Positions 19,070 through 27,786 of a DNA stretch of 64,000 bases are shown piece by piece. The first letter of the stretch is position 1. Each line of letters starts with the position of its first letter. Location of the stretch: contig CASELE010000001.1 of assembly GCA_949288735.1 (NCBI GenBank), forward strand, positions 62,001 to 126,000, in the 5' to 3' direction. The position numbers and the translations under genes were made by a program. Origin of the DNA: an uncultured Alistipes sp. Lineage in GTDB: Bacteria > Bacteroidota > Bacteroidia > Bacteroidales > Rikenellaceae. The notes beneath the pieces were generated by a model. The model had not been told where the DNA came from and did no database searches. It saw only the letters and a program-made list of their open reading frames with translations.

Positions 19070-21129
19070 CGTTCCTCCTTCATTTGAGCGTGGTAATAGT
19101 CGTAGAGCGCCGTCTGGCTGCGCACAGGGGCCGTGCCGAATCCGGTACGGCGGTAAGAGTCGCTCTCCTGGTCGGCCAGATCGCGGGCCTTTACGTTGTC
19201 GCTCCACTGAATGTCGAAGAAGTCGCGGAGCTGTGCCCGGATATCACGGTCGAGAATCGGTGCGCATACCTCCACACGGCGGTCGAGGTTGCGCGACATC
19301 CAGTCGGCCGAACCGATGTATGCCTCTTCTGCGCCGTTGTTGCAGAAGAGATAGAGACGGGCGTGCTCGAGGTATTTGTCCACGATGCTTATGGCGCTGA
19401 TATGTTCGCTCATCCCCTCCTCGCCCGGACGCAGGCAACAGGCGCCGCGCACGATGAGCCGTACCTCGACACCGGCCTCCGAGGCCCGGTAGAGCCGTTC
19501 GATGATCTTCTCGTCCGTAAGCGAGTTGCACTTGGCGTGGATATAGGCGCGCCGTCCCTTTCTCGCATTTCGTATTTCGCGGTCAATCAATTCGTTGAAT
19601 GCTTCGCGCATGTAGTAGGGCGAGACGAGCAGATGTTTGTAGCGGAACTGCTTGTGGCTGCTGTCGAGGAAGCGGAATACGTTGCGTACATCCTCCACGA
19701 TACCCTTGTGGGCCGTCAGCAGTCCGAAATCGCCGTAGATGGCGGCCGTATCTTCGTTGAAGTTGCCCGTACCCACATAGGCGTAGCCGCGCAGTCCCGA
19801 GCCCTCGTGCCGTTCGACCAGAATGATTTTGCTGTGTACCTTCAGCTCCTCGATGGTGTGGATGACGCGCACCCCTTCGCGTTGGAGCAGATCCGTATGT
19901 TCGATATTCTGCTCCTCGTCGAAACGCGCCTTCAGTTCGACGAGCGCCGAGACCTGCTTGCCGTTTTTGGCGGCATTGATGAGGGCGTTGATGATCTTCG
20001 AATGTTCGGCCGTGCGGTAGAGCGTGATGGAGATGCTCTCCACGCGCGGGTCGATTGCCGCCTCGCGCAGAAAGTCGATCAGATGCTGGAACGAATGATA
20101 GGGATAGTTGAAGAAAAGATCCCGTTTGCGGATCAGTTGCAGAATGCTCCGGAAGGGAACGATGAGCGGATGACGCAGCGGCTTCGGACTGACGGTCAGC
20201 ATATCGGGCCGCACTTTCGGGAACTTCATCAGGTCCTTCATCTGGTGGTAACGGTCGCCTGGCGCGAGCGTTTCGCCGTCGCGCAGGCCGAACTTGTCGC
20301 TCAGAATCGAGAGCAGATCGTCGGGCATCGTACGGTCGTAGATCATCCGCACGGGACTGCCGAAACGGCGGTTCGAGACACCGGCGGCCACCCGTTCGAA
20401 GAGACTCTTCGAGACGTCGTCGTCGATGGTCAGCTCGGCATCGCGCATGATCTTGAAGGTGTGGACCGATATGATGTCGTAGCTGAACATGAAGAAGATC
20501 TCGTCGATCATCAGGCGGATGATATCGTCCAGGAAGATGATATCGTTGCGTCCCGCTTCCGACGGCAGGACCACGAAACGGGGGCAGGCCTTGCTTACGG
20601 GGATGCGGATTACCGCATAGCGTGCCTTTCCCTTGCATGTGCACATCTTCACCCCGAGATAGGCGTGACCGTCGGGCAGGAAGGGAATCGGCGTGGACTT
20701 GCGCAGGATAAGCGGGACGAGCCGCTGCGAGACGACCGAGGCGAAGTAGTCGGTGCAGAAGGCGCGCTGTCGTTCATTCAGATGGTGTTCGTCGACAACG
20801 AAGATGCCTGCCTGCTCCATCTCGGCCAGTATCTCGTTGTAGGTCGATGTGAAGAGTTCCTGCGCGGCATCGATACGGCGGTTGGTCTCGACGAGAAGCT
20901 CCGCGGGGGTGTATCCGCCGAGCAGTTTCTGCGGATGTTCCCTCTTCAGCCGGCTCAGTCGCATGAGGTTGGCGATGCGCACCTTGAAGAACTCGTCCTG
21001 ATTGTTCGAATAGATACCGAGGAATTGCAGTCGCGAAAGCAGCGGAACGCTCCGGTCCTGCGCCTCCTGCAGCACACGACGGTTGAACGAGAGCCAGCTC
21101 AGTTCGCGGTTGTTGAACGTATACTTCAT
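19066..21129 (-). CDS. ppk1: Polyphosphate kinase 1
   Basis: 687 residues, full length. It polymerises the gamma-phosphate of ATP into polyphosphate, reversibly. The two catalytic histidines of the PLD-like domains are visible: H432 in KVHSKIILVER (phosphorylated residue) and H591 in LEHARLYLF. The conserved block HAKCNSLTDEKII at 531 and IVRGACCLRPG at about 561 are also present. The start immediately follows the TAG of the glycosyltransferase gene (TAGATG), and its stop overlaps the ppx start, so it is co-translated with both. Confidence 0.97.
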   Translation of the reverse strand: MKYTFNNRELSWLSFNRRVLQEAQDRSVPLLSRLQFLGIYSNNQDEFFKVRIANLMRLSRLKREHPQKLLGGYTPAELLVETNRRIDAAQELFTSTYNEILAEMEQAGIFVVDEHHLNERQRAFCTDYFASVVSQRLVPLILRKSTPIPFLPDGHAYLGVKMCTCKGKARYAVIRIPVSKACPRFVVLPSEAGRNDIIFLDDIIRLMIDEIFFMFSYDIISVHTFKIMRDAELTIDDDVSKSLFERVAAGVSNRRFGSPVRMIYDRTMPDDLLSILSDKFGLRDGETLAPGDRYHQMKDLMKFPKVRPDMLTVSPKPLRHPLIVPFRSILQLIRKRDLFFNYPYHSFQHLIDFLREAAIDPRVESISITLYRTAEHSKIINALINAAKNGKQVSALVELKARFDEEQNIEHTDLLQREGVRVIHTIEELKVHSKIILVERHEGSGLRGYAYVGTGNFNEDTAAIYGDFGLLTAHKGIVEDVRNVFRFLDSSHKQFRYKHLLVSPYYMREAFNELIDREIRNARKGRRAYIHAKCNSLTDEKIIERLYRASEAGVEVRLIVRGACCLRPGEEGMSEHISAISIVDKYLEHARLYLFCNNGAEEAYIGSADWMSRNLDRRVEVCAPILDRDIRAQLRDFFDIQWSDNVKARDLADQESDSYRRTGFGTAPVRSQTALYDYYHAQMKEER

Positions 21130-22212
21130 CTATTTAGATGTAATCAATTCCGTAAAACGCATTTCAGCCGATTCGACCCACCGGCGGAACCCGGGGTCGC
21201 ACGGCTTTTTCCCCTGACGGAGATATTCGGTAAAACGGCCGAGGTCGAACGTCTCCGAGACGATGCCCGCACCCGAAGCCTCGGCATCGGAGGCGTTGAT
21301 GCGCTGTTCGATGTGGGCCGGAATGAGCATCATCGGCTTGCCGTGGAACATCGCTTCGCAGACCGACTCGAATCCGGCCGTGGTGATATAGCCCCGACAG
21401 GAACGCATGTACTCCAAAAAGAGCCGGTCGTCAAGCCGATGAAAGGTGAGCCCCTCCTCGGCCTGCCACAGATCGGGCTTGTCGGCCCGGTCCCAGAAGA
21501 GATGCACGCGGCATTCGGGATGGGCGGCGCACCAGCGCCGCACCTCATCGGCAAAGCCGTTGTTGACCATGTAGCCGAGGATATACTCGCCGTCGGAGCT
21601 CTCGCCCTCGAGCGCCTCGGGTCGCAGCAGCGGCGGTACGACCGTGATGCGGGCTGCCGCATCCTCTTCCATGGGACGGAACGAGAGAGCAAGCAGTCTT
21701 GTACAACCCCGGGCCGTCATCCGCGCGTGGGCGCGCAACAGCAGTCCCTGCATCCCTCTCCGGCGGCCGAACATATAGGCGCGATGGCCGAGCAGAAACT
21801 GGTGTCCGATGCCGAATATCGGGATACGGCGGCCATAACGTGCTGCCGCCCAACTACCCAGCATCTCGTAGAAATTGATAATGGCATCGGGATGCAGCGC
21901 TTCGATGCGGCTGCGGATGTACCGCATGCTGCGCACGTAGGCCGCAATCCGGTCGGGCAGCAGGTTCGCGAGGAGCGTGCGGCCCATGCTGATGCCCCTG
22001 TTGCAGCGGTCGAAGGCGAACTGCGGCGAGTCGAAGAGTTCGACCTCGATCCCGATCTTCTCCAGAAAGAATGCGGGCAGACGTCGCTGAGGGCTGCGGC
22101 CTACGAGCACGCCGACGATTTCGTGTCCGTGGCGGCGGAGGATTCCCGCCAGCGACAGCGCCTGGGTCAGATGACCACGGCCTTCGCCCTGTATGATGAA
22201 CAGATAGCGCAT
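21130..22212 (-). CDS. Glycosyltransferase, MJ1255-like / GT-B family
   Basis: 360 residues. The opening MRYLFIIQGEGRGHLTQAL is the nucleotide-sugar glycosyltransferase start seen in the MJ1255-like group (GEGRGH), and the C-terminal donor-site region reads YITTAGFESVCEAMFHGKPMMLIP, as in GT-B enzymes. Acceptor and donor are unknown. The start at 22212 shares one base with the TGA of the metallophosphatase, and the stop abuts the ppk1 ATG. The pairing with an LpxH-like phosphatase suggests an envelope glycolipid step, as an inference. Confidence 0.85.
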   Translation of the reverse strand: MRYLFIIQGEGRGHLTQALSLAGILRRHGHEIVGVLVGRSPQRRLPAFFLEKIGIEVELFDSPQFAFDRCNRGISMGRTLLANLLPDRIAAYVRSMRYIRSRIEALHPDAIINFYEMLGSWAAARYGRRIPIFGIGHQFLLGHRAYMFGRRRGMQGLLLRAHARMTARGCTRLLALSFRPMEEDAAARITVVPPLLRPEALEGESSDGEYILGYMVNNGFADEVRRWCAAHPECRVHLFWDRADKPDLWQAEEGLTFHRLDDRLFLEYMRSCRGYITTAGFESVCEAMFHGKPMMLIPAHIEQRINASDAEASGAGIVSETFDLGRFTEYLRQGKKPCDPGFRRWVESAEMRFTELITSK

Positions 22213-22979
22213 CACCTTCTCTCCGCCTCGTCGCGGTCCATGTCGATATAACGGGCGATCTCCCACTGCCCTTCGTAATTCTCGGTCAGAGCGGTCATCG
22301 ATTCGACCCAGTCGCCCGAATTGAGATAGAGTATGTCGTCTATGCGGCGCATGTCGGCCTGGTGGATGTGGCCGCATATCACTCCGGTGCAGCCCTTCTG
22401 GCGGGCAATCTCCACGAGTTGCCTTTCGTAATTGCCAATGTATGAGACCGACGCCTTGACCTTTTGCTTGATTTTCTGCGATATGGAATAATAGGGAAGG
22501 CCGCGGCGCAGCCGGTAGCGGTTGTAGATGCGGTTGATCCACATGAGCAGCGAATAGCCGACGTCGCCCACTTTGGCCATCCATTTCATCGAGGAGGTCA
22601 CATGGTCGAATATGTCGCCGTGCAGGACATAGAAGCGCTGGTCGCCGCTCGGGTAGATACAATCCTTTTGGATGGAGATGTTGGCGAACCTTATCGGCAG
22701 CAGCCGGTCGAGAAAGTCGTCGTGGTTGCCCCGCAGGTAGATGATGTGCGTATCGTGCGGCAGGTCGAGCAGGCGGCGGATGAAATTGGTGTGGCGGCGC
22801 TTCCACTTTTCGCGCCGCCCCCGCAGCAGCTCCCAGCCGTCGATGATATCGCCGCAGAGGATAAGCGTGTCGCAGGTATTGTATTTCAGAAAACGGTTCG
22901 CCTCCTTTGCCTTCGACCACTTCGAGCCGAGATGGATATCGGACATCACGATGGTTCTGAAGTGCTTGGGCTGGACCAT
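22212..22979 (-). CDS. LpxH-like metallophosphoesterase (UDP-2,3-diacylglucosamine diphosphatase family)
   Basis: 255 residues of the calcineurin-like fold. Metal-binding motifs in order are MSDIHLGS (D-x-H), CGDIIDGW (GD..D), RGNHDDFL (GNHD), VLHGDIFDH and CGHIHQAD (GH.H). This pattern fits LpxH/LpxG-like pyrophosphatases of lipid A synthesis, and Bacteroidota often have several paralogues, so the exact substrate is uncertain. First gene of the five-gene operon ending at 17127. Confidence 0.85.
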   Translation of the reverse strand: MVQPKHFRTIVMSDIHLGSKWSKAKEANRFLKYNTCDTLILCGDIIDGWELLRGRREKWKRRHTNFIRRLLDLPHDTHIIYLRGNHDDFLDRLLPIRFANISIQKDCIYPSGDQRFYVLHGDIFDHVTSSMKWMAKVGDVGYSLLMWINRIYNRYRLRRGLPYYSISQKIKQKVKASVSYIGNYERQLVEIARQKGCTGVICGHIHQADMRRIDDILYLNSGDWVESMTALTENYEGQWEIARYIDMDRDEAERR

Positions 22980-23117
22980 GGGAGGCGTGTATTAGACATC
23001 ACAAAAGAATGGGTTGCGTTTTTCAGACGCATGTCATACTTTTTACAATTCCGTTACAAACCGCGCCGCACCCCTCTTATTGCGGAACGGAGGAGCGAAT
23101 GCGGCGGGTCGTCTTTA

Positions 23118-23148
23118 CAAATTTAACGAATTTTTCAGGATTTTACAA
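23118..23148 (-). promoter_or_regulatory. Bacteroidota promoter (TTG - N20 - TAAATTTG) for the phosphatase-ppk-ppx-porin operon
   Basis: On the minus strand the -33 TTG is at 23148-23146 and the -7 TAAATTTG at 23125-23118, spacing exactly 20 nt. The leader to the ATG at 22979 would be about 130 nt. In it I see an A/T-rich stretch but no recognisable riboswitch. Confidence 0.7.
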
Positions 23149-23433
23149 TACGGCCCCTACCGCGCGTAGGGTCATGAATGTGTCCTCCAGGTCACGGCTG
23201 CCGGTATGTCGGATATCAGCGTAAAAGGATCGTGCGGCGAATTCGTCGCACGGCTCGGCGGGAGAAGTGACCTTGAGGCAGACGGCCCGCATGATTCCGA
23301 CGAAATACATCGGAGGCATGATGCGTGCGAACCATCGGTCCTGCTCGGGCATCGATTCGACGCGGTAATCAAACGTTCGTGCAAATGCAAGCAAAAATTT
23401 CCGATTGGCGCGCTGCCCGATATATTCCGGCAC
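23143..23433 (-). CDS. Possible small protein of 96 residues, function unknown
   Basis: This open frame is the only candidate gene in the 519-bp gap between 22979 and 23499. It starts MPEYIGQRANRKFLLAF, contains a hydrophobic stretch around WFARIMPPMYFVGIMRAVCL (about residues 34-53) and has plausible codon use for this genome. I recognise no family. The downstream operon's promoter begins at its last codons, which would suit a real gene end, but there is no clear promoter or ribosome site for it. The overlapping frames on the other strand look less protein-like. Confidence 0.35.
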   Translation of the reverse strand: MPEYIGQRANRKFLLAFARTFDYRVESMPEQDRWFARIMPPMYFVGIMRAVCLKVTSPAEPCDEFAARSFYADIRHTGSRDLEDTFMTLRAVGAVL

Positions 23434-23469
23434 ACGCCCGCATGCGGATCAAAAGGAGAGAAAAATACT

Positions 23470-23477
23470 TACCTTTG
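23470..23477 (+). promoter_or_regulatory. -7 box TACCTTTG for the FadR-type regulator / exporter / ogt operon
   Basis: Exact TAnnTTTG match 21-24 nt upstream of the regulator's ATGs at 23499 and 23502. It rules out the longer frame starting at 23325. No clear -33. Confidence 0.55.
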
Positions 23478-23498
23478 CATGGAAAAACATCCGATGAT

Positions 23499-24206
23499 AT
23501 GATGCATGAGATATACGAATCCACGCCCCTGCCCCGCCGTTCATTGGCGGCCGAGCTCACCGCCGAATTGCGGCGGCTGATCGTCGAAGGCCACTATCGG
23601 GCCGGCGAAAGGCTCCCTACCGAAATGGAGCTGATGCGCCGCTACGGCGTGGGGCGATCGACGGTACGCGAGGCGGTGCGCACGCTGGTCGAAGCGGGTA
23701 TGTTGCGCGTAAAGCAGGGGTCGGGGACCTATGTGGAGACATGGAGCGACGACGACCCGGTAGTCCGGCGGATGCGGCAGGCAGACCATCGCCACCTGGA
23801 CGAAGTGCGCCGCATACTCGAAACGGCAGTGGTCCGTCTCGCTGCCGAACGCTGCACCGGGCGCGAGGCCGAAAAGATAGGCCGCTGTCTGGCATATCGC
23901 GACGAAGCGGCCCGTAGCGGGAGTCTCGCCGGGGCCATCGAAGCCGATATCGCCTTCCATTCGGCCGTAGCCGATGCGACGCACAACAGCATCCTCGGAG
24001 AACTCTACCGCGCGACGGCCGTATATCTGGAGCGCGGTTTCCGCGAACACTTCGAAGCGGCCGAGTGTTTTCTCGCCTCGCAGCCGCAGCACGAAAGGCT
24101 CTACCGCGCCCTGCTTGCGCACGATGCCGACGAAGCGGTACGACTGACCGACGATATCGTGCGCGAGAGCCGGATCGGCTGCAGGAAATCCCGGAGCCGG
24201 CAATGA
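23499..24206 (+). CDS. FadR/GntR-family transcriptional regulator (FCD domain)
   Basis: 235 residues. Residues about 10-75 are a winged helix-turn-helix (RRSLAAELTAELRRLIVEGHYRAGERLPTE is split over the helices, with GVGRSTVREAVRTLVEAGML as the recognition part). About 85-225 form the all-helical FCD effector domain with EADIAFHSAVADATHN carrying metal-ligand histidines. Two adjacent ATGs (23499, 23502) can start it. It overlaps the MFS gene by 4 nt (ATGA), so it probably controls that exporter. FCD ligands are usually small carboxylic acids; the ligand here is unknown. Confidence 0.88.
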   Translation: MMHEIYESTPLPRRSLAAELTAELRRLIVEGHYRAGERLPTEMELMRRYGVGRSTVREAVRTLVEAGMLRVKQGSGTYVETWSDDDPVVRRMRQADHRHLDEVRRILETAVVRLAAERCTGREAEKIGRCLAYRDEAARSGSLAGAIEADIAFHSAVADATHNSILGELYRATAVYLERGFREHFEAAECFLASQPQHERLYRALLAHDADEAVRLTDDIVRESRIGCRKSRSRQ

Positions 24207-25447
24207 GACGGGGCCTTTGCATACGCGGTCTCGGACTGCATGGCGAGGAGACGGTCTACCCCATCCTCTTCATGATCTGCACAACTCATTTGCTCAACGA
24301 CATGATGCAGTCGGTCATTCCGGCCGTATACCCGCTGCTGAAGGAGAAATTCGACTATTCGTTTGCGCAGATCGGGCTCATTACGCTGGTATTCCAAATG
24401 GCTTCGTCTCTTTTCCAGCCATTCGTCGGACTCTATGCCGACCGCCGGCCACGCCCCTATTCGCTTGCCGCGGGGATGTGCTTCACGCTGTCGGGTCTGC
24501 TGCTGCTCGCCTTCGCGTCGCATTTCGGACTCATGCTGCTGGCCGTGGCCCTTATCGGCTGGGGTTCGTCGATTTTCCATCCCGAGTCTTCGCGTGTGGC
24601 GCAGATTGCCTCGGGCGGACGCAAGGGGTTGGCCCAATCCATCTTCCAGGTGGGCGGAAACGGAGGCGCGGCACTGGGCCCGCTGCTGGCTGCCCTGATT
24701 GTCATGCCGTTCGGTCAGTCGTCGATAGCGTGGTTCGCCCTCGCGGCCCTGGCGGCCCTGCTGCTGCTCGTACGCATAGGCCGGTGGTACCGTTGCCGGC
24801 TCGCCGTTGCGGCGACGAGACAGGTGGCGATATCGCACGCTGTGGCCGGACCTCTTCCGCGGCGTACGGTACGCAGGGCACTGCTCGTGCTGGCTCTGCT
24901 CGTCTTTTCGAAGTACTTCTACATTGCCTGCATGACCAACTATTTCACCTTCTTTCTGATGGACCGGTTCGCCCTTTCGGCGCAGGACTCGCAGTACGGG
25001 CTCTTCGCCTTTCTGGCCGCGTCGGCGGCGGGCACGGTAATCGGCGGGCCTGTGGGTGACCGTATCGGCAGGAAGTACGTGATATGGGGCTCTATTCTGG
25101 GGGCCGCACCCTTCACCCTGCTGCTGCCCTATGCGAATCTGACATGGACGATTCTGCTTGCCGTTGTCATCGGACTGGTCATCTCGTCGGCCTTTTCGGC
25201 CATCGTCGTCTACGCCACCGAACTGATGCCCGGCAAGGTAGGGATGATTTCCGGACTCTTCTTCGGACTGATGTTCGGACTCGGCGGCATCGGGTCGGCC
25301 TTTTTCGGATGGCTGGCCGACCGGACGAGCGTCGAGTTCATCTTCCGCGTGAGCACGCTGCTCCCGCTGCTGGGCATTGTCGCCGGTCTTCTGCCCGACA
25401 TCACGGCCGGAGCGCCGGGAGACCTGATTCAGAGAGATATACGATGA
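24203..25447 (+). CDS. MFS transporter, fosmidomycin-resistance (Fsr)-like
   Basis: 414 residues with about 12 hydrophobic segments. The first loop block matches Fsr-like proteins: HLLNDMMQSVIPAVYPLL followed by FDYSFAQIGLI and then SLFQPFVGLYADRR (motif A-like). A second-half repeat GGPVGDRIGRKYVIW is visible near residue 280. Probably a proton-driven drug or metabolite exporter of the inner membrane. It is translated between the FadR-type regulator and ogt with ATGA overlaps on both sides. The upstream in-frame Met at 24065 lies within the regulator gene and is rejected. Confidence 0.88.
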   Translation: MRRGLCIRGLGLHGEETVYPILFMICTTHLLNDMMQSVIPAVYPLLKEKFDYSFAQIGLITLVFQMASSLFQPFVGLYADRRPRPYSLAAGMCFTLSGLLLLAFASHFGLMLLAVALIGWGSSIFHPESSRVAQIASGGRKGLAQSIFQVGGNGGAALGPLLAALIVMPFGQSSIAWFALAALAALLLLVRIGRWYRCRLAVAATRQVAISHAVAGPLPRRTVRRALLVLALLVFSKYFYIACMTNYFTFFLMDRFALSAQDSQYGLFAFLAASAAGTVIGGPVGDRIGRKYVIWGSILGAAPFTLLLPYANLTWTILLAVVIGLVISSAFSAIVVYATELMPGKVGMISGLFFGLMFGLGGIGSAFFGWLADRTSVEFIFRVSTLLPLLGIVAGLLPDITAGAPGDLIQRDIR

Positions 25448-26004
25448 TCGGTATTTTTCACTACGATTCACCGCTCGGACGCATCACGATGGCGGGTGAC
25501 GGTGAAGCGCTGACGGGACTCTGGTTCGTCGGACAGAGATACTATGGCGCGACGCTTCCCGACGGATGCCCGGTATGGGCGACTCCTCTTTTCGATCGCA
25601 CGGCGCAGTGGCTCGACCGCTACTTCGGCGGCCATGATCCGGGTATGCCTCCTCCGCTGCGTCCCGACGGAACACCCTTTCGACGGACCGTATGGGAGCT
25701 TCTGCTGCGCATTCCCTACGGCTGTACGACCACTTACGGAGCCATAGCCGCCGAAATCTCTCGCATGCGCGGCGAGGGGGCGGAGTGCTCGGCCCGCGCG
25801 GTGGGTAATGCCGTGGGCCACAATCCGGTCTCGATACTCATACCCTGCCATCGTGTCGTGGGAAGCGACGGCAACGCGACGGGATACGCCGGCGGTGTCG
25901 GACGTAAACTTCGACTTTTGGCCCTCGAACGGGGCGAGCGCATATTTGCTCCGACAGACGGAATGGATCCCGTCCCGGCTGCGGAAACGGAGAAGAATCG
26001 CTAA
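25444..26004 (+). CDS. ogt: Methylated-DNA-[protein]-cysteine S-methyltransferase (O6-alkylguanine repair)
   Basis: 186 residues. Suicide repair protein that moves the alkyl group from O6-methylguanine to its own cysteine. The active-site block ILIPCHRVVGSDG is intact (Cys in PCHR), preceded by the helix-turn-helix-like GCTTTYGAIAAEI and the ARAVGNAVGHNP segment. The start overlaps the MFS stop by 4 nt. Directly downstream begins umuDC with its own -7 box, so this forms a DNA-damage block. Confidence 0.94.
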   Translation: MIGIFHYDSPLGRITMAGDGEALTGLWFVGQRYYGATLPDGCPVWATPLFDRTAQWLDRYFGGHDPGMPPPLRPDGTPFRRTVWELLLRIPYGCTTTYGAIAAEISRMRGEGAECSARAVGNAVGHNPVSILIPCHRVVGSDGNATGYAGGVGRKLRLLALERGERIFAPTDGMDPVPAAETEKNR

Positions 26005-26009
26005 ATTTG
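26002..26009 (+). promoter_or_regulatory. -7 box TAAATTTG upstream of umuDC
   Basis: Exact TAnnTTTG match at the end of ogt. A transcript started here would begin after 26007, so the in-frame ATG at 26007 cannot be used from it and the ATG at 26034 becomes the start of umuD. I see no obvious LexA-type palindrome that I can name for this phylum. Confidence 0.5.
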
Positions 26010-26033
26010 CGACGGAAATCCGAATTACCGGAG

Positions 26034-26477
26034 ATGAAGAGCCCAGATACCGAACAGCATTTTTTCCGTGCCGCGACATCGGATGAACAGCGTGAACTGC
26101 CCCTTGCAGGCGCTGCGGTAGCTGCCGGATTCCCGTCGCCGGCGGACGACATGCCCGACACTCCGCTCGACCTGAACCGCGAGCTGGTGCGCAATCCGGC
26201 TTCGACATTTTTCGTGCACGTTGCGGGCGACAGCATGACGGGCGACGGCATCGGCGACGGAGACCTGCTTGTGGTGGATCGTTCGATAGAGCCCTACGAC
26301 GGCTGTATCGCCGTGTGCTGCGTGGAGGGCGAATTTACGGTCAAGCGCGTGAAGTTCGAACGCGACGGAGCATGGCTTCTCCCCTCCAATCCGCGTTACG
26401 AACCGATCCGTGTGGACCGCGAAGGCGATTTTACCGTCTGGGGCGTGGTGCGTCATGCCGTAAAGAGTTTCCGGTAG
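26034..26477 (+). CDS. umuD: UmuD-like self-cleaving subunit / S24 peptidase
   Basis: 147 residues from the chosen start. It resembles UmuD: the cleavage site is A31-G32 in VAAGFPSPADD, the nucleophile Ser67 in AGDSMTGDGI and the general base Lys104 in EFTVKRVKF. RecA filaments would trigger cleavage to UmuD', which joins UmuC to form the mutagenic polymerase Pol V. It has no N-terminal DNA-binding domain, so it is UmuD and not LexA. umuC starts 4 bp downstream. A longer start at 26007 is possible but conflicts with the -7 box. Confidence 0.92.
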   Translation: MKSPDTEQHFFRAATSDEQRELPLAGAAVAAGFPSPADDMPDTPLDLNRELVRNPASTFFVHVAGDSMTGDGIGDGDLLVVDRSIEPYDGCIAVCCVEGEFTVKRVKFERDGAWLLPSNPRYEPIRVDREGDFTVWGVVRHAVKSFR

Positions 26478-26481
26478 ACCG

Positions 26482-27744
26482 ATGTACGGCCTGTGCGACT
26501 GCAACAACTTCTTTGTCTCGTGCGAGCGGCTGTTCCGGCCCGATCTCGTCCGACAGCCCGTCGTGGTCCTTTCGAACAACGACGGCTGCGTCATCGCGCG
26601 GTCGAACGAAGCCAAGGCGCTCGGCATCGCGATGGGGGTTCCCTTCTACCAGATACAGTCGCTCGTGCAACGCAACGGGGTCGTCGTCTTTTCGGCCAAT
26701 CATGAACTCTACGGCGACATCTCGCGCCGGGTCATGGCTACGCTGCGGTCGCTCGTCCCCGGAACGGAGATCTACTCCATCGACGAAGCCTTCTTCGAAC
26801 TGGACGGCATCGACGGCTCTCCCGACCTGTTCGGCCATCGCATCGGCCGCACGATCCGACGCGATACGGGTATCCCGGTCAGCATCGGAATCGCCCCGAC
26901 CAAGACACTGGCCAAGGTCGCCTCGAAGCTGGCCAAACGCTATCCGCGGCTCGAAGGGTGCTGCTACATGCATCGTCCGGAGGATGTCCGGAAGGTGCTT
27001 GCACGCTTCCCGATACACGACATCTGGGGCATAGGGCGCCGCTACGGGCGAATGTTCGACACGATGCGCATTACGACGGCGCTCGAGTTCGTCGGGCTGC
27101 CCGAAGAGTGGGTGCGGCGACGGATGGGTATTGCCGGCGTGCGTACGTGGCACGAACTGCAGGGCGAAGCCTGCATACCGTTCGGAGAGATGGCACCCCG
27201 CCGGCAGCAGATCACCGTATCGCGCAGCTTCCCCCGCGAACTCTTCGCGCTCGATGAACTGGAGCCCGTCGTCGCGCAGTTTGCCGCGTCCTGCGCCGAA
27301 AAGTTGCGCGGCGAAGGGTCGCTGTGCCGTGAGGTACGTGCCTTCATCTGTACCAATCCCCATCGCGAAGAGGCGCCGCAGCGGCAGGAGACGGGGCTCG
27401 TCCTCCGGGCCGACCCGACGGACAGCACGCTGGAACTGGTACGGCAGGCCCGTGCCGCCCTGCGGCAGATCTATCGCCCGGGATTCGGCTACAAACGGGC
27501 GGGTGTACTCCTTTCCGATATCGTTCCGGCCGCCGAATGTCAGCATTCGCTCTTCGCTTCGGTGTCGGACCGTACGCGCAACGAGCGGCTGATGAAGACG
27601 CTCGACCGTGTGAACCGCACCTTCGGCCGTGGCACGCTCGTCGTCGCCGCGCAGGGTACGGAGCCCTTCCGTACGCAGCAGGGCCATCTCGGACGGCGCT
27701 ATACGACGCAGTGGGACGAGCTGCCCGTCGTAAAGGCCGAATAG
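26482..27744 (+). CDS. umuC: Y-family DNA polymerase UmuC (Pol V catalytic subunit)
   Basis: 420 residues, the usual UmuC length. The palm motifs are intact: D6 in LCDCNNFF and D101-E102 in YSIDEAFF. RSNEAKALGI and SIGIAPTKTLAKVASKLAK are typical of the fingers/palm. A little-finger domain and a C-terminal UmuC-specific tail (DUF4113-like, FGRGTLVVAAQG, then TTQWDELPVV) follow. It performs translesion synthesis past damaged bases with UmuD'. Last gene of the + block; the convergent remnant at 27787 begins 42 bp further. Confidence 0.96.
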   Translation: MYGLCDCNNFFVSCERLFRPDLVRQPVVVLSNNDGCVIARSNEAKALGIAMGVPFYQIQSLVQRNGVVVFSANHELYGDISRRVMATLRSLVPGTEIYSIDEAFFELDGIDGSPDLFGHRIGRTIRRDTGIPVSIGIAPTKTLAKVASKLAKRYPRLEGCCYMHRPEDVRKVLARFPIHDIWGIGRRYGRMFDTMRITTALEFVGLPEEWVRRRMGIAGVRTWHELQGEACIPFGEMAPRRQQITVSRSFPRELFALDELEPVVAQFAASCAEKLRGEGSLCREVRAFICTNPHREEAPQRQETGLVLRADPTDSTLELVRQARAALRQIYRPGFGYKRAGVLLSDIVPAAECQHSLFASVSDRTRNERLMKTLDRVNRTFGRGTLVVAAQGTEPFRTQQGHLGRRYTTQWDELPVVKAE

Positions 27745-27786
27745 AACCTGAGGGGATACGGTGCTCCGGCTGTCGGCATGAACCGT

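Noticed and set aside
19084..22251. Very long open frame (over 1000 codons) on the + strand
   Set aside because: It is antisense to ppk1 and the glycosyltransferase gene, both with clear catalytic motifs; the product is charged and family-less. An artefact of GC-rich codon use.
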